From Pseudomonadota bacterium (lineage in GTDB: Bacteria > Pseudomonadota > Alphaproteobacteria > Puniceispirillales > Puniceispirillaceae), in NCBI GenBank assembly GCA_027620495.1, contig JAQCEA010000015.1:1-61274 (forward strand): DNA of 61,274 nucleotides, read 5' to 3'. The notes below the pieces were generated by a model that searched no databases, was not told the origin of the DNA, and worked only from the letters and a program-made list of their open reading frames with translations. A program made the translations under genes and the position numbers. Position 1 is the first letter of the stretch. Every line of letters starts with the position of its first letter. Positions 36,083 to 47,242 of this stretch are shown here, piece after piece.

Positions 36083-36478
36083 ATGGATAAACACAGCAAC
36101 CTTGTAACCATTAAAACCATTCAATCTGAAAATGATTTGCAGATTATCCATGGCTATGGTGACGGTGGGTTTCGGATCAGTGGCAACCGATTTTCTGGAT
36201 CGGTCTTTGTCACGCCGCGCCATACCAGATTATGGTCGCCAGCCGCGCCGGAAAAGCTAACAGCGTCAGCCATTATTGATGTGGCACCGGCGTTGCCGCC
36301 GTTGCTGCTGCTTGGTGTTGGTGCGGCCCCGCTTAGCCCATTGCAAACATTGGCTGATGATCTGAAACAACAGGGCATTGCCCTTGAATTAATGTCAACC
36401 GCGGCCGCCTGCCGTACATGGAATGTGCTGATCAGCGAGGGGCGCAATGCCGCCGCCGCGCTTTATGCCGTGGCCTGA
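36083..36478 (+). CDS. Mth938-like domain protein (DUF498)
   Basis: 131-aa protein of the Mth938/NDUFAF3-like fold. Recognised from IIHGYGDGGFRISGNRFSGSVFV and LLLLGVGAAPLSPLQTL. Mitochondrial NDUFAF3 is a complex I assembly factor; the bacterial role is not proven. Its stop shares TGATG with the next gene, a phytoene synthase-like protein related to the complex I factor NDUFAF6, so the pair may act together in complex I assembly. That is inference from the eukaryotic homologues. Confidence 0.88.
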   Translation: MDKHSNLVTIKTIQSENDLQIIHGYGDGGFRISGNRFSGSVFVTPRHTRLWSPAAPEKLTASAIIDVAPALPPLLLLGVGAAPLSPLQTLADDLKQQGIALELMSTAAACRTWNVLISEGRNAAAALYAVA

Positions 36479-37182
36479 TGTCCGACACTGCCACAGGCAA
36501 CCATCTGGCGCGGGATTCCATGCAAAATTTGCGCAACTATCCGCATCATCTGGCGCGGCCATTCGCCTTATGCTTTGTGTTTGAACCAGCCAATACGCAA
36601 TTTATTGCGGCGACATGCCTTGAACTTGGCTTTACCTTAGACACAGCATTGGCGACGCCAAGTGAATCACTATTGGCGGTGATCCGCCTTCAATGGTGGA
36701 TTGATGCCATTCAAGATACCGCGCCAGCACCAGCCCCATTGGTGCAGAGTCTGCGTATTTTAATCAAGAATCAACCAGAACTGCGTGAACAATTTGTCAC
36801 CGTAATTGGCCATTGGCAAAGTGCCTGCCATGATGATAACCGCAACAGCCAGCAAGGTTGGCAGGCGTTGTGGCACTTGCTTGGCAGAGCGCTTGGTCAC
36901 ATAGATGATAAAGCCGCCAGCATTGGGGTATTTTGCTTGTCATTAGATGTGCCGCCGCCGGCTGACATTCATGACAAAGCCGGGCTTTTGGCCTTGCGCC
37001 GTACCGCACCGGCTGGCCGCCGCCAATGGCTATATCTTTTGGCATGTTTTGGCATCTATCAACGACAAGGCGGCCAGCATCACCAGAAAACCCATGATTT
37101 TACCTTGCTTGGATGGCATGTCTTATTGTGGTGGCTTGGCTTGCCGCCGCGGCACCGTGCAGCACTAGCAGACCACCCCTAG
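36478..37182 (+). CDS. Squalene/phytoene synthase-like protein (NDUFAF6-type)
   Basis: 234-aa helical protein of the squalene/phytoene synthase superfamily. The clearest match is [16 protein letters not shown] (about 61-76), equivalent to the RLQWWRDA motif of NDUFAF6-like proteins. The catalytic Asp-rich motifs of true prenyl-transferring members are not evident, so a biosynthetic role is doubtful. It is coupled to the Mth938-domain gene. Its stop codon lies in a CTAG that is also the trmFO stop on the other strand. Confidence 0.75.
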   Translation: MSDTATGNHLARDSMQNLRNYPHHLARPFALCFVFEPANTQFIAATCLELGFTLDTALATPSESLLAVIRLQWWIDAIQDTAPAPAPLVQSLRILIKNQPELREQFVTVIGHWQSACHDDNRNSQQGWQALWHLLGRALGHIDDKAASIGVFCLSLDVPPPADIHDKAGLLALRRTAPAGRRQWLYLLACFGIYQRQGGQHHQKTHDFTLLGWHVLLWWLGLPPRHRAALADHP

Positions 37183-38537
37183 GCGGTGTGCGCCCATTGT
37201 TGCAGGCTGCCTAGCGCACGTTTGGCATAGGCTGCTTTACGATCACGTCCACGCGGCCGCCGACCCCGTTCATCCATTGGCAATTCAGGAAATAAACCGA
37301 AATTGACATTCATTGGCTGAAAGCTATCTGCCATCGCCCCGCCAGTGATATGCGTTAAAAGCGCCCCATGCGCGGTATCCGCTGGCGGCGGCGTCCATTT
37401 TGATTGCAATCGATCATGCGCGGCCATACGGCCAGCCAGCAAGCCAATTGCCGCTGATTCGACATATCCTTCAACCCCGGTGATTTGTCCGGCAAAACGC
37501 ACATTTGGCCGAGATTTAAAACGCAACTCTGCATCAAGAAGACGCGGCGCATTGATAAATGTGTTGCGGTGCAACCCACCAAGCCGCGCAAATTCAGCCT
37601 GTTCAAGCCCGGGAATTGTTCGAAAAATACGAATTTGTTCCGCATATTTTAGCTTTGTTTGAAACCCGACCATATTATACAAGGTGCCAAGCGCATTATC
37701 CTGCCGCAGTTGAATAACAGCATGCGGCCGTGATTGGTCATGCGCATTGGTCAGGCCAACAGGCTTCATCGGCCCCCAGCGCAATGTGTCATGGCCGCGT
37801 GATGCCATCACCTCTATCGGCATGCAACCATCGAAATAGGGGGTGTTTTCTTCCCATTCCTTAAATTGCATTTTTTCACCAGTTAATAGCGCCTCGACAA
37901 AGCTATCATATTGAGACTTGTTCAGGGGACAGTTGATATAATCTTTACCATCACCACCATCGGTTGATTTGTCATAGCGTGATTGAAACCAGACGATTTC
38001 GGTATTGACGCTGTCAAAATGAATAATGGGCGCGATCGCATCAAAAAAGGCCAAATCATCTTCGCCGCCCCATGCGCGGATTTTGTCGGCAAGTGCTGGC
38101 GAGGTGAGGGGGCCGGTCGCAATAATCACCTGATCCCAATCATCTGGAATGTCGGTGACTTCTTCGCGTTCAACGGTAATCAGTGGATGCGCCGCAATGA
38201 TAGATTCTACAGCGGCTGAAAACCGTTCACGATCGACGGCCAAGGCCCCACCAGCAGGCACTTTTTCTTGATCTGCCGCGCTGATGATCAATGACCCTAG
38301 CTGGCGCATTTCTTCGTGCAAAACGCCAACCGCATTGGCGGTTGCGTCATCTGACCTGAATGAATTTGAACAAACAAGCTCTGCCAAACCATGGGTTTGA
38401 TGGGCATCGGTCATGCGTTGGGGGCGCATTTCATGCAAAATGACCGGAATTTGTTTGCTGGCAATCTGAAACGCCGCCTCGCATCCTGCTAGACCGCCAC
38501 CAATGACATGAATTGGGCTGTGTGTTTGTGACATCAT
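37179..38537 (-). CDS. trmFO: Methylenetetrahydrofolate-tRNA-(uracil-5-)-methyltransferase TrmFO
   Basis: 452-aa FAD/folate enzyme forming 5-methyluridine at position 54 of the tRNA T-loop. FAD motif [16 protein letters not shown] (about 11-26), the conserved Cys in [12 protein letters not shown] (near 55), and a second conserved Cys in [15 protein letters not shown]. Two adjacent ATGs (38537, 38534) overlap the uvrA stop, so translation is coupled. The two convergent genes overlap by four bases at CTAG. Confidence 0.97.
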   Translation of the reverse strand: MMSQTHSPIHVIGGGLAGCEAAFQIASKQIPVILHEMRPQRMTDAHQTHGLAELVCSNSFRSDDATANAVGVLHEEMRQLGSLIISAADQEKVPAGGALAVDRERFSAAVESIIAAHPLITVEREEVTDIPDDWDQVIIATGPLTSPALADKIRAWGGEDDLAFFDAIAPIIHFDSVNTEIVWFQSRYDKSTDGGDGKDYINCPLNKSQYDSFVEALLTGEKMQFKEWEENTPYFDGCMPIEVMASRGHDTLRWGPMKPVGLTNAHDQSRPHAVIQLRQDNALGTLYNMVGFQTKLKYAEQIRIFRTIPGLEQAEFARLGGLHRNTFINAPRLLDAELRFKSRPNVRFAGQITGVEGYVESAAIGLLAGRMAAHDRLQSKWTPPPADTAHGALLTHITGGAMADSFQPMNVNFGLFPELPMDERGRRPRGRDRKAAYAKRALGSLQQWAHTA

Positions 38538-41455
38538 TTGGCCTTTTTAAGCAGGCGGGCCAGATAGCTGCCAGTATGTGACCCGGCGATGCCAGCTACT
38601 GTTTCTGGTGTGCCTTCGGCCACAACCAACCCGCCGCCATCACCGCCTTCAGGCCCCATATCAATGATCCAATCGGCGGTTTTTATGACATCCATATTAT
38701 GTTCAATCACAATGACTGTATTGCCTTGATCAACAAGTTCCTGCAATACCTCTAGTAATTTGGCGATATCGTGAAAATGTAGGCCGGTGGTTGGCTCATC
38801 AAGGATATAGATGGTTCGGCCGGTGGCACGCCGCGACAATTCCTTTGATAATTTCACACGTTGGGCTTCGCCGCCTGACAGGGTGGTGGCTTGCTGGCCG
38901 ATACGCACATATCCAAGCCCAACACGCAGCATCGTTTCTAGCTTTTCGCGGATCGCTGGCACCGCTTTGAAATATTCAAGACCTTCTTCCACAGTCATTT
39001 CAAGAACATCAGCGATTGATTTGCCGCGCCATGTGATTTCCAGCGTTTCACGGTTGTACCGGCGCCCCTTGCAATGATCGCAGGTCACATAAACATCTGG
39101 CAGAAAGTGCATTTCAATTTTGATTAATCCATCCCCCTGACAGGATTCGCACCGCCCACCTTTGACGTTAAAGGAAAATCGACCCGGGGCATAGCCACGC
39201 GCTTTTGCTTCTGGCAGCCCGGCAAACCATTCTCTGATCGGGGTAAATGCGCCGGTATAGGTGGCTGGATTTGACCGCGGTGTTCTGCCAATTGGCGACT
39301 GGTCGATATCAACAACCTTGTCCAGCAATTCAGCGCCGTAAATGGCTTTATGCGGGGCTGGCATTTGCCTGGCTTTGTGCAACCGCCGTGCCAGAGATTT
39401 CCATAATGTTTCCAATACCAGCGTTGATTTGCCGCCGCCTGATACACCCGTCACACACGTCAAAAGACCAAGCGGAAATTGCACGGTCACATTTTGCAGA
39501 TTATTGCCATAGGCATCTTCAACACGGATAAACCGGCCCTTTTGCGCTTTGCGCCGCGTTTTCGGCACGGCAATTTCTAAGGCGCCAGATAAATATTTCC
39601 CAGTCAGCGATTGGCTATTCGCCATAATTTCTGCTGGGGTGCCAGCCGCCACGACGGTGCCGCCATGAACGCCAGCACCCGGCCCCATATCGACAACATA
39701 ATCTGCCAACAAAATGGCTTCTTCGTCATGTTCAACGACCAGCACGGTATTGCCAAGGTCGCGTAGCCGTACCAAGGTAGCCAGCAAGCGGTCATTATCG
39801 CGCTGATGCAAACCAATAGATGGCTCATCAAGAACATATAATACCCCGGTCAGCCCAGACCCAATTTGCGAGGCCAAGCGAATACGTTGCGATTCCCCAC
39901 CCGACAATGTGCCTGAATTTCGAGACATTGCCAGATAACCCAACCCAACATTGACCAAAAACCCCAGCCGTTCGTTGATTTCTTTTAGAATGCGGGCGGC
40001 GATTTCAGATTCCTGACCCTGCAGTTTTGCGGCCAAATCGGCAAACCATTGGCGCGCATCAGCGATCGATAGCCGGGCCACATCCGAAATGTCACAATTA
40101 TCAATTTTAACGGCCAATGACTCGGCTTTTAGACGTTTGCCACCACACACATCACAAGGCTGATTGGCGCGGTATTTTTCAAGCTCTTCACGGGTCCAAG
40201 ATGAATCGGTTTCCCGGTAACGCCGTGCTAAATTTGGAATCACGCCTTCAAATGGCTTTTTGGTCCGATAAGACCGCATGCCATCATCAAATTCCATGGT
40301 AACAGGCACGTTGCCAGACCCATATAGGATGATCGACTGGACGTCTTCGTCTAGATCATTAAATGGCACATCTAGCGAAAAATTAAATTGTTTACCAAGC
40401 GATTCAAGGGCTTGGATAAAATAGCGTGAATTATTTGATGACCATGGGGCAGGCGCAAGCGCCCCATTTCGCAGACTGATTTGCCCATCAGGCACAATCA
40501 ATTGCCGTTCGAAATGGCTGCTAACCCCCAACCCGTCACATGCGGTACAGGCTCCAAACGGGTTGTTAAAGGAAAACAGGCGTGGTTCGATTTCATCAAT
40601 GGTAAAGCCTGATTCTGGGCAGGCAAAGCGGGCAGAAAATACAATGCGTTCATCGCGGTCTGCATAATCGGCAAAGGCCAACCCATCGGTCAAGCCAAGT
40701 GCCGTTTCCAGTGAATCAGCAAGCCTGACGGCCAGTTCGTTGGCATCACCAGTAATCACCAACCGGTCAACAACAACCTCAATATCATGCTTTTTTTGCT
40801 TATCCAGCGATGGGGTGTCTTCAACATCATAAACATCGCCATCAATTCGCACCCGGCCAAAGCCTTTACGGTGCAATTCGGCAATTTCCTTGCGATATTC
40901 ACCTTTGCGGCCGCGCACAATCGGGGCCAGCAGATATAATCTTGTGCCATCATCTAACGCCATCAAAATATCAACCATCTGGCTGACAGTCTGACTGCGG
41001 ATCGGCAGACCCGTTGTTGGCGAGTAGGGGATGCCAATGCGCGCCCATAATAGCCGCATATAGTCATAAATCTCGGTGACGGTACCAACGGTGGAGCGGG
41101 GATTACGTGAGGTGGTTTTTTGTTCGATGGAAATGGCTGGTGACAGCCCTTCAATCAAGTCAACATCTGGCTTTTGCATCATTTCCAGAAATTGCCGCGC
41201 ATAGGCCGATAGCGATTCAACATAGCGGCGCTGCCCCTCAGCATAAATCGTATCAAAGGCAAGCGATGATTTGCCTGACCCGGATAGCCCAGTCAGCACA
41301 ACAAGCCGGTCGCGCGGCAAATCAATGTCAACATTCGATAAATTATGTTCGCGTGCGCCACGCACCGATATCAAGCGAGGTTCGCCTGCCGGTGCGCTGT
41401 AGGGGGATTGCGCCGCTAGCGCGGCGTCAACGGTGTTTGTTTGCTCGTGTTTCAT
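38534..41455 (-). CDS. uvrA: Excinuclease ABC subunit A
   Basis: 973-aa damage sensor of nucleotide excision repair with two ABC ATPase modules. Walker A sequences are GLSGSGKSS (N-terminal module) and GVSGGGKST (C-terminal module); both have LSGGE signatures ([16 protein letters not shown] and [14 protein letters not shown]). Zn-binding cysteines: CDVCGG and related pairs in the first half, CESCQGDG...CDHCKG in the second. It diverges from ssb over 180 bases. Partners uvrB and uvrC are outside the window. Confidence 0.99.
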   Translation of the reverse strand: MKHEQTNTVDAALAAQSPYSAPAGEPRLISVRGAREHNLSNVDIDLPRDRLVVLTGLSGSGKSSLAFDTIYAEGQRRYVESLSAYARQFLEMMQKPDVDLIEGLSPAISIEQKTTSRNPRSTVGTVTEIYDYMRLLWARIGIPYSPTTGLPIRSQTVSQMVDILMALDDGTRLYLLAPIVRGRKGEYRKEIAELHRKGFGRVRIDGDVYDVEDTPSLDKQKKHDIEVVVDRLVITGDANELAVRLADSLETALGLTDGLAFADYADRDERIVFSARFACPESGFTIDEIEPRLFSFNNPFGACTACDGLGVSSHFERQLIVPDGQISLRNGALAPAPWSSNNSRYFIQALESLGKQFNFSLDVPFNDLDEDVQSIILYGSGNVPVTMEFDDGMRSYRTKKPFEGVIPNLARRYRETDSSWTREELEKYRANQPCDVCGGKRLKAESLAVKIDNCDISDVARLSIADARQWFADLAAKLQGQESEIAARILKEINERLGFLVNVGLGYLAMSRNSGTLSGGESQRIRLASQIGSGLTGVLYVLDEPSIGLHQRDNDRLLATLVRLRDLGNTVLVVEHDEEAILLADYVVDMGPGAGVHGGTVVAAGTPAEIMANSQSLTGKYLSGALEIAVPKTRRKAQKGRFIRVEDAYGNNLQNVTVQFPLGLLTCVTGVSGGGKSTLVLETLWKSLARRLHKARQMPAPHKAIYGAELLDKVVDIDQSPIGRTPRSNPATYTGAFTPIREWFAGLPEAKARGYAPGRFSFNVKGGRCESCQGDGLIKIEMHFLPDVYVTCDHCKGRRYNRETLEITWRGKSIADVLEMTVEEGLEYFKAVPAIREKLETMLRVGLGYVRIGQQATTLSGGEAQRVKLSKELSRRATGRTIYILDEPTTGLHFHDIAKLLEVLQELVDQGNTVIVIEHNMDVIKTADWIIDMGPEGGDGGGLVVAEGTPETVAGIAGSHTGSYLARLLKKAK

Positions 41456-41560
41456 GGCCGCGAATATAGCCCCGGCATGGCTTTTATCGCTAGCATTTTT
41501 ACACCAATTCTGCGGGCAAAAAACATATTTGCATTTTCCTCAAAATACCGGGGAATTGTC

Positions 41561-41590
41561 TTGTCAGATTGGGGGCAGGTTGCGTATTCT
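41561..41590 (+). promoter_or_regulatory. Putative sigma-70 promoter for ssb
   Basis: TTGTCA (41561-41566), 18-base spacer, TATTCT (41585-41590), about 45 bases before the ssb start. No GTTC-N7-GTTC type LexA box is seen in the uvrA-ssb gap. Confidence 0.45.
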
Positions 41591-41635
41591 AACAGCTCAC
41601 AACAAATCAATCGTCCGAAAAGGAATTTTGTCGTC

Positions 41636-42133
41636 ATGGCTGGCAGCATCAACAAAGTGATTCTCGTTGGAAATTTGGGGCGTGATCCCGAAGTCCGCGC
41701 AACCCAAGATGGCAGCAAAATAGTGAATCTATCACTCGCCACATCTGAACGCTGGAAAGACCGCAATACCGGTGAACAGCGCGAACGGACGGAATGGCAC
41801 CGGGTGGTGATTTTCAATGAAAATCTTGGCCGTATTGCCGAACAATATCTTCGCAAAGGATCTACTTGCTACATTGAGGGACAGTTGCAAACACGCAAAT
41901 GGACAGACCAGCAAGGCGCAGAAAAATACACCACCGAAGTGGTCTTGCAACGCTATCGCGGCGAGTTGACCTTGCTTGGTGGACGCGGGGATAGCGCTAT
42001 GGGTGACGGCGGCTTTGGTAGCGATCAAGACAGCTATGCATCGCAGTCATCAGATAGCGCGCGTTCATCTGGCGGCAGCACCCCGCCGCCTATGCGTGAC
42101 GCCTCTGACCTTGATGACGATATTCCATTTTAA
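41636..42133 (+). CDS. ssb: Single-stranded DNA-binding protein
   Basis: 165-aa SSB with an N-terminal OB fold (about 1-110; [18 protein letters not shown], then [21 protein letters not shown]) and a disordered Gly/Ser-rich linker. It ends in the acidic tip DLDDDIPF, which recruits partner proteins. Start at ATG 41636 after AAAGGA; the upstream extension of the frame is not part of SSB. It stands divergent to uvrA, a common arrangement, and is followed by its own terminator. Confidence 0.97.
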   Translation: MAGSINKVILVGNLGRDPEVRATQDGSKIVNLSLATSERWKDRNTGEQRERTEWHRVVIFNENLGRIAEQYLRKGSTCYIEGQLQTRKWTDQQGAEKYTTEVVLQRYRGELTLLGGRGDSAMGDGGFGSDQDSYASQSSDSARSSGGSTPPPMRDASDLDDDIPF

Positions 42134-42162
42134 ATCAATATTTTAATAAACATATAAAAACT

Positions 42163-42197
42163 AGCGCTTTAATTCATGTTTGAAGCGCTGTTTTTTT
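42163..42197 (+). terminator. Rho-independent terminator after ssb
   Basis: Stem AGCGCTT / AAGCGCT (42163-42169 and 42183-42189) followed by a T7 run (42191-42197), 30 bases after the ssb stop. An A/T dyad ATTTATT-TC-AATAAAT follows at 42202-42217. Confidence 0.88.
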
Positions 42198-42306
42198 GGA
42201 TTTATTTCAATAAATTTACAATATTTAGTGTCCAACAACATCAGAATCGTGTAAATATAGTGGTTAATATGCGCGTCAATCTTGACAGGCAGTTGCTGAA
42301 AGACAT

Positions 42307-45078
42307 GTGGTTGTGAACGAAGCGTCTGGTCCAGTGAATCCGACAATTTCCATCTCTGACGAAATGCGCAAATCCTATCTGGATTATGCCATGAGCGTGA
42401 TTGTGTCGCGGGCGCTTCCTGATGTGCGTGATGGATTAAAGCCAGTGCATCGGCGCATTTTATACGCCATGATGGAAGGCAATTACGATTGGTCAAAGCC
42501 GCCGCGTAAATCAGCCCGTATCGTCGGTGATGTGATGGGTAACTATCACCCGCATGGTGATAGTTCTATTTATGAAGCGATGGTGCGGATGGCGCAGGAT
42601 TTTTCCATGCGTCTGCCACTGGTTGATGGGCAGGGCAATTTTGGTTCGGTTGACGGCGACCCAGCCGCCGCCATGCGATATACCGAGTCGCGGTTGGCAC
42701 GCGCGGCAGAAAGCCTTTTGCGTGACATTGATAAAGATACCGTTGAATTTACCCAAAACTATGATGAAACACAGCTTGAACCGACTGTGTTGCCAGCCGA
42801 ATATCCAAATTTGCTGGTCAATGGTGCCAACGGTATCGCCGTTGGTATGGCGACCAATATTCCGCCGCATAATCCGGCAGAGGTCATTGCCGCTTGCGAG
42901 GCCTATGTACAGAACCCCGACATTACAACTGAAGCGTTGATTGAAATTGTCCCAGGGCCAGATTTTCCAACAGGTGGGTTAATTATGGGGCGGCACGGTA
43001 TCCGCGAAGCTTATAATACCGGGCGTGGGTCTATCTTGATGCGGGCAAAGGCCGAAGTGCAAACCAATGCCAAAGACCGTGAATCAATCATCATTCACGA
43101 AATTCCCTATCAGGTGAACAAGGCCCAGCTGCTTGAACGCATTGGCGAAATGGTGCGCGACAAGACGATTGAAGGGATTTCTGATATCCGTGACGAGTCC
43201 GATCGAAACGGCATGCGGGTGGTCATTGAAATCAAACGTGATGCCGCCGGTGATGTGGTCTTAAACCAGCTTTACCGTCATACCCGTTTGCAAACCAGCT
43301 TTCCGGTCAATTTGCTGGCAATGAATGCTGGCAGGCCGATGCAGATGGGATTGAAAGACGTTATTGCCGCTTTTTGCGAGTTTCGTAAGGAAGTTGTTGT
43401 TCGTCGCACCGCATTTTTACTCGGTAAAGCCCGTGAACGGGCGCATATTTTGGCTGGCTTGATGGTGGCACTGGCGTCGATAGACGTCATTATTGAAATG
43501 ATTAAAAAGGCACCAGATGCCGAAACAGCACGCAAATCGCTTTGTGCCACGCCATGGCCAGCCGCTGAAGTAGCCGATTTTATCGCGCTGATTGATGATC
43601 CAGGTCATGAAGTGGTTGACGGCCATTACACATTATCCGAAACCCAAGCCAGAGCGATTTTGGAATTACGGTTGCAACGTTTGACCGGAATGGAACGAAG
43701 CAAGCTGACCGATGAAACACAAGAATTGGCCGGACGTATTGGCGATTATCTAAATATTTTGGGTTCGGTTACCCGCGTGAACGAGGTGATGCTTGAAGAA
43801 TTAGCCGCCGCACGTGAACGGCTTTCTGATCCGCGTCGCACTGAAATCACCGATCAGCTGGGCGATCAGGATGACGAGGACCTGATCCAGCAAGAAGATA
43901 TGGTCGTCACCGTCAGCCACCGCGGTTATATCAAACGGGTGCCATTGTCAGTGTATCGTGCACAGCGTCGTGGTGGCAAAGGCCGGGCGGGGATGAAAAC
44001 CCGCGATGAAGATTTTGTCACACGGCTATTTGTCACAAACACCCATACGCCGATCTTATTTTTCACCTCACGCGGCATGGTCTATCAGCTTAAATGCTAC
44101 AAACTGCCCGAAGCCGCGCCGCAATCGCTTGGTAAAGCGATGGTCAATATTCTGCCAATTGAGCCAGAAGAGACCATCAACACAGTCATGCCTATGCCGG
44201 AAGATGAATCCAGCTGGGGCGCGTTAAATGTGGTCTTTGCCACAGCGTCGGGAAATATTCGCCGCAATAATTTAAGCGATTTCACCAATATTAAGCGCAA
44301 TGGAAAAATCGCCATGAAGCTTCAGGATGGTGACGATCTGGTTGGGGTGATGCCATGCAATGAAACTGATGATGTGTTGCTGGCAACGCGTGATGGCAAG
44401 GCCATTCGATTTGGTGTGGATGCGGTGCGGGTGTTCCGTGGCCGTGACAGTACTGGCGTGCGTGGCATCCGGTTGCTGGGAAGTGACCGTGTTGTATCGA
44501 TGTCGGTCATCACTGATGATGCCGACCAGTTTATTTTATCAGTGACCGAAAATGGATATGGCAAACGCACGCCTGTTGATGATTATCGGCGGTCTGGACG
44601 TGGCGGGCAGGGCGTTGCCAATATTGAGACCAGCAAACGCAATGGCAAGGTCATGGCGTCATTTGCCGTGGTTGATGATGACCAACTGATGCTGGTCACC
44701 AATATGGGGCAGGTGATCCGCATTCGTGTGCATGGCGGCGATGGCGACTCGATTCGGATTGCCAGCCGCAAAACCCAAGGTGTGCGCTTATTTGACGTTG
44801 CCGATGATGATAATGAAAAAGTTGTATCGGCCGGTCTTGTTCGTGAAACTGATGACGATGAAGATGCAGCATCCAGGACGGGTGAGTCATCCGGCGGCGC
44901 GGGTGATCCCCATGCGCCAACCGCGTCAGACATGACCAATGGGGCCGCAAAAAGCGAAAACCCAGATAACGAAACCCTGGGCAATCAAACCCTGGACAAT
45001 CAGACCCCGGGCAATGAAGAGATTGGCTATGAAACCCCAAATGACGAGGGAGCAAGTGGCGAGGATACCCCCACATGA
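42307..45078 (+). CDS. gyrA: DNA gyrase subunit A
   Basis: 923-aa topoisomerase subunit that cuts and passes DNA. The breakage-reunion domain starts [21 protein letters not shown]. The quinolone region [17 protein letters not shown] keeps Ser at the E. coli Ser83 site and has Glu at the Asp87 site. The catalytic Tyr is in [12 protein letters not shown]. The C-terminal beta-pinwheel carries the GyrA box [12 protein letters not shown]. The last about 60 residues are an acidic, Asn/Thr-rich tail with near repeats ([14 protein letters not shown]). The start is GTG 42307 or 42313; the ATG at 42305 hits a stop at once. Confidence 0.98.
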   Translation: MVVNEASGPVNPTISISDEMRKSYLDYAMSVIVSRALPDVRDGLKPVHRRILYAMMEGNYDWSKPPRKSARIVGDVMGNYHPHGDSSIYEAMVRMAQDFSMRLPLVDGQGNFGSVDGDPAAAMRYTESRLARAAESLLRDIDKDTVEFTQNYDETQLEPTVLPAEYPNLLVNGANGIAVGMATNIPPHNPAEVIAACEAYVQNPDITTEALIEIVPGPDFPTGGLIMGRHGIREAYNTGRGSILMRAKAEVQTNAKDRESIIIHEIPYQVNKAQLLERIGEMVRDKTIEGISDIRDESDRNGMRVVIEIKRDAAGDVVLNQLYRHTRLQTSFPVNLLAMNAGRPMQMGLKDVIAAFCEFRKEVVVRRTAFLLGKARERAHILAGLMVALASIDVIIEMIKKAPDAETARKSLCATPWPAAEVADFIALIDDPGHEVVDGHYTLSETQARAILELRLQRLTGMERSKLTDETQELAGRIGDYLNILGSVTRVNEVMLEELAAARERLSDPRRTEITDQLGDQDDEDLIQQEDMVVTVSHRGYIKRVPLSVYRAQRRGGKGRAGMKTRDEDFVTRLFVTNTHTPILFFTSRGMVYQLKCYKLPEAAPQSLGKAMVNILPIEPEETINTVMPMPEDESSWGALNVVFATASGNIRRNNLSDFTNIKRNGKIAMKLQDGDDLVGVMPCNETDDVLLATRDGKAIRFGVDAVRVFRGRDSTGVRGIRLLGSDRVVSMSVITDDADQFILSVTENGYGKRTPVDDYRRSGRGGQGVANIETSKRNGKVMASFAVVDDDQLMLVTNMGQVIRIRVHGGDGDSIRIASRKTQGVRLFDVADDDNEKVVSAGLVRETDDDEDAASRTGESSGGAGDPHAPTASDMTNGAAKSENPDNETLGNQTLDNQTPGNEEIGYETPNDEGASGEDTPT

Positions 45079-45590
45079 CCCCCCGCATCAGCATTTACCC
45101 CGGCACATTTGACCCGCTGACATTTGGTCATATTGATATTATTGAACGGGCCGCACGGCTTGGTAATCAGCTTATTGTGGCTGTGGCTGAAAATAGTGGT
45201 AAACAGCCGCTTTTTTCGGTCGAGGAACGCACTGAAATTGTTGCGAATGAAGTCCAGCGCATTAACAAGGCCAATAATTTGCCATTTCCCGTTCTTGTCA
45301 AAAATTTTTCTGGGTTACTCACTGATTTTGCTGACAGTCAAGGCGCGCATGTGGTGATCCGCGGTTTGCGCGCGGTGGCTGATTTTGAATATGAATTTCA
45401 AATGGCTAGCATCAACAAAAGGCTGCACGGTGAACTTGAAACCGTATTTTTAATGGCCGCCGAACAGCAGCATTTTGTCGCGTCACGTTTTGTCAAAGAA
45501 GTGGCGCGTTTCGGCGGTGATGTATCAAGCTTTGTGCCAGAAAATGTCGCCAAGAAACTGGCAACAAAACTGGCAACAGAACTGGGTTAG
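45075..45590 (+). CDS. coaD: Phosphopantetheine adenylyltransferase
   Basis: 171-aa nucleotidyltransferase for the penultimate step of coenzyme A synthesis. It begins with the family core [19 protein letters not shown], where T/H-x-G-H binds [22 protein letters not shown] and the C-terminal SSFVPENVA region are typical. It overlaps gyrA by four bases. The downstream side converges on a small lipoprotein gene. Confidence 0.97.
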   Translation: MTPRISIYPGTFDPLTFGHIDIIERAARLGNQLIVAVAENSGKQPLFSVEERTEIVANEVQRINKANNLPFPVLVKNFSGLLTDFADSQGAHVVIRGLRAVADFEYEFQMASINKRLHGELETVFLMAAEQQHFVASRFVKEVARFGGDVSSFVPENVAKKLATKLATELG

Positions 45591-45629
45591 AGCCCCTGAT
45601 CTGTAGTGACCAAAGCCACTATATCTGGC

Positions 45630-45809
45630 CTACCAAGAGAATGGATTCCACCAAGTTGATTCAGTTTTAGTGGCGTCACCGCTCGCTTCAGCCTCAGTGC
45701 CAGATGATCCAATTTTTGCCCAATCTGGGGCATAAGCATTATAAGTTGAGCACCCACCAAACGCCAATACTGACGCCAAAAGGGCCACTTTGATCACTGT
45801 CTTGTTCAT
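45630..45809 (-). CDS. Small predicted lipoprotein (59 aa)
   Basis: A short minus-strand gene with a clear ribosome site (AGGAG, nine bases before ATG 45809). The protein begins MNKTVIKVALLASVLAFGGC: a basic N terminus, hydrophobic stretch and a lipobox-like FGGC with Cys20. The mature part is about 40 residues, Ala/Ser/Thr-rich, ending in the aromatic WWNPFSW. No family recognised. The lipobox is not ideal (Phe at -3), so a simple secreted or anchored peptide is also possible. An AT-rich stretch upstream could hold its promoter. It converges with coaD, 39 bases away. Confidence 0.7.
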   Translation of the reverse strand: MNKTVIKVALLASVLAFGGCSTYNAYAPDWAKIGSSGTEAEASGDATKTESTWWNPFSW

Positions 45810-46177
45810 GTCTGAGGTCTCCTGAAACGCAAAGATTAAATTGAAAATAAGTATTAAAATACAACTTAAACTCTTATAATGCTAGGCAAGCGATCCGGCG
45901 ATGTCAATTCATCATCCATGATGCTTGTGATTACGGAACAGGCCAGAAGGCCAGACCATTTGACCACCATTGAGCTGGCTATTTTTCCCATCCAAAGCAA
46001 ACCAAAACCGATGGACGAAGATAAACTTTCGGCGCCAATGAAAAAACCAGTTTTTCATCTATCTTTTTCCACCTGCTATAGGGTTTTTGGGGTTTACAGC
46101 TAATTATGTCCTCTCTATACAGAGGTCACCTTTCGCCAATGGCGTTTGGGTATGTCCGTTTTTTTACAGGCTATAAC
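45810..46177. other. Intergenic region between the small lipoprotein gene and tRNA-Lys
   Basis: 368 bases without a convincing gene. It opens AT-rich (45835-45885), probably the lipoprotein promoter region. There is an 8-bp hairpin ATGAAAAA-ACCAG-TTTTTCAT (46038-46058) and a CGCCA-A-TGGCG dyad (46134-46144). A 74-codon plus-strand frame at 45879 has no ribosome site or protein-like composition. Confidence 0.6.
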
Positions 46178-46253
46178 GGGCGCGTAGCTCAGTCGGTAGA
46201 GCAAGTGACTTTTAATCACTGGGTCACAGGTTCGAATCCTGTCGCGCTCACCA
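46178..46253 (+). tRNA. tRNA-Lys (TTT)
   Basis: Cloverleaf with acceptor GGGCGCG/CGCGCTC (one G-T pair), D-arm GTAGCTCAGTCGGTAGAGC, anticodon loop CTTTTAA (anticodon TTT), T-arm AGGTTCGAATCCT and encoded CCA. It is a natural substrate of the MnmH encoded at 5.5-6.6 kb, which modifies the wobble U of this tRNA. Confidence 0.97.
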
Positions 46254-46277
46254 TAGCTTGAAATAATTTGACGGAAC

Positions 46278-46316
46278 AAAGCGCCCCCGGCCGCAAGCAA
46301 GCGACTGGGGGCTTTG
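46278..46316 (+). terminator. Hairpin terminator after tRNA-Lys
   Basis: AAAGCGCCCCC pairs with GGGGGCTTT (about nine pairs with a small bulge) around a loop of some 18 bases. It ends in TTT but has only a short T-run, so efficiency is uncertain. It begins 25 bases after the tRNA. Confidence 0.6.
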
Positions 46317-47242
46317 TATATGGTGGGCTTTAAGGGAGAAAAAGCTATACCGTTACACAAATTCCATGTTTGTCGAAAGCGACAACAGCACCAGTGGTAT
46401 CGCGGTAACAGGCAAAATGTTCATGGGCGCGCATATTGCTTGCAATATGTTGTCGCAATGCGATGGGTGGTGCGATGGGAAGGCTGCATTGCCTTGTATG
46501 CGCGGCAATGGCGAGCCTGGTGAAGAAACTGACGATAACCTGTGATGTCATATATAACTGCCCCATAAAAACGCTGTTTTTAATTTGATCGGTTTTCTTG
46601 GCCGGTGGCCACGTCCCTTGTTCATCTAAGGTGATTCTAATTTAACTATAACTTTATTAATTTTTTCCTAATACAATTTCACGATGCTGTGAGGTTAGGC
46701 AGGTTCATGCGCCAATCAGTTTGTTTGTCCGGCAGATAACGGCAAACCGCCGAAAAGCGATGGCGCAAAGCTGAAGGCACAAAGGTGAAGGCGCGGAATA
46801 TTGTAGCCAGAAAATGATAGCCAGAAATGCCAGTGTGAAATTTTGGCCCCAATGTGAACTGCACAATGTCAAATTGCCTTGCCAGCTTGCCTCGCCAGAT
46901 TACCTTATTACCTAGCCGTTCGCTAAAAAGGTGTCGTGCTTGATGTGTCCATGTGAATCGGTTCATCAATCATTGTACTGCGTCATCTGGCATTCGGTCT
47001 ATCACGGCCATATGTTCGCGCGCGGCGAGGTAGAGCTTGATAAAAGAGGCGGCGCTAAATGCGTATAGGCAAGAATTTATAGTAACAAGAATTTACGCGG
47101 TTTAACATTGTTACGCGGTGAAATAGATAATCTATTTTTGTCGCATAACTTATATTATGTATAATTGAACAAAAAGGAATGTAAATAAATACAATGCGCT
47201 ATAAATGATTTCTTGCGTGAAAATATAATAAAATAAACACAA
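46317..47242. other. Gene-poor region between tRNA-Lys and the MBL gene
   Basis: About 920 bases with no supportable gene. Two minus-strand frames (46345-46566, 73 codons; 46679-46969, 96 codons) lack a good ribosome site and resemble nothing. There is a near-duplicate TAGCCAGAAA(A)TG around 46804-46829. The right end is very AT-rich: direct repeats TTACGCGGT (47093-47101, 47111-47119) 18 bases apart, then a hairpin AAATAGA-TAA-TCTATTT (47121-47137). The base composition differs from the flanking genes; it could be decayed sequence or a small-RNA locus. Confidence 0.6.

Noticed and set aside
41456-41635. Possible SOS/LexA control between uvrA and ssb
   Set aside because: Neither GTTC-N7-GTTC nor a CTG-type LexA box could be found by eye in the gap.
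42279-42306. TTGACA just before gyrA as a promoter
   Set aside because: Too close to the start codon; there is no room for a -10 and leader.
45879-46103. 74-codon plus-strand frame before tRNA-Lys
   Set aside because: No ribosome site, low-quality composition, and it covers an AT-rich region with hairpins.
46345-46566. 73-codon minus-strand frame
   Set aside because: No convincing ribosome site at its first ATG and no recognisable protein features; kept only in the intergenic description.
46679-46969. 96-codon minus-strand frame
   Set aside because: No ribosome site, no family resemblance, and composition typical of chance reading.
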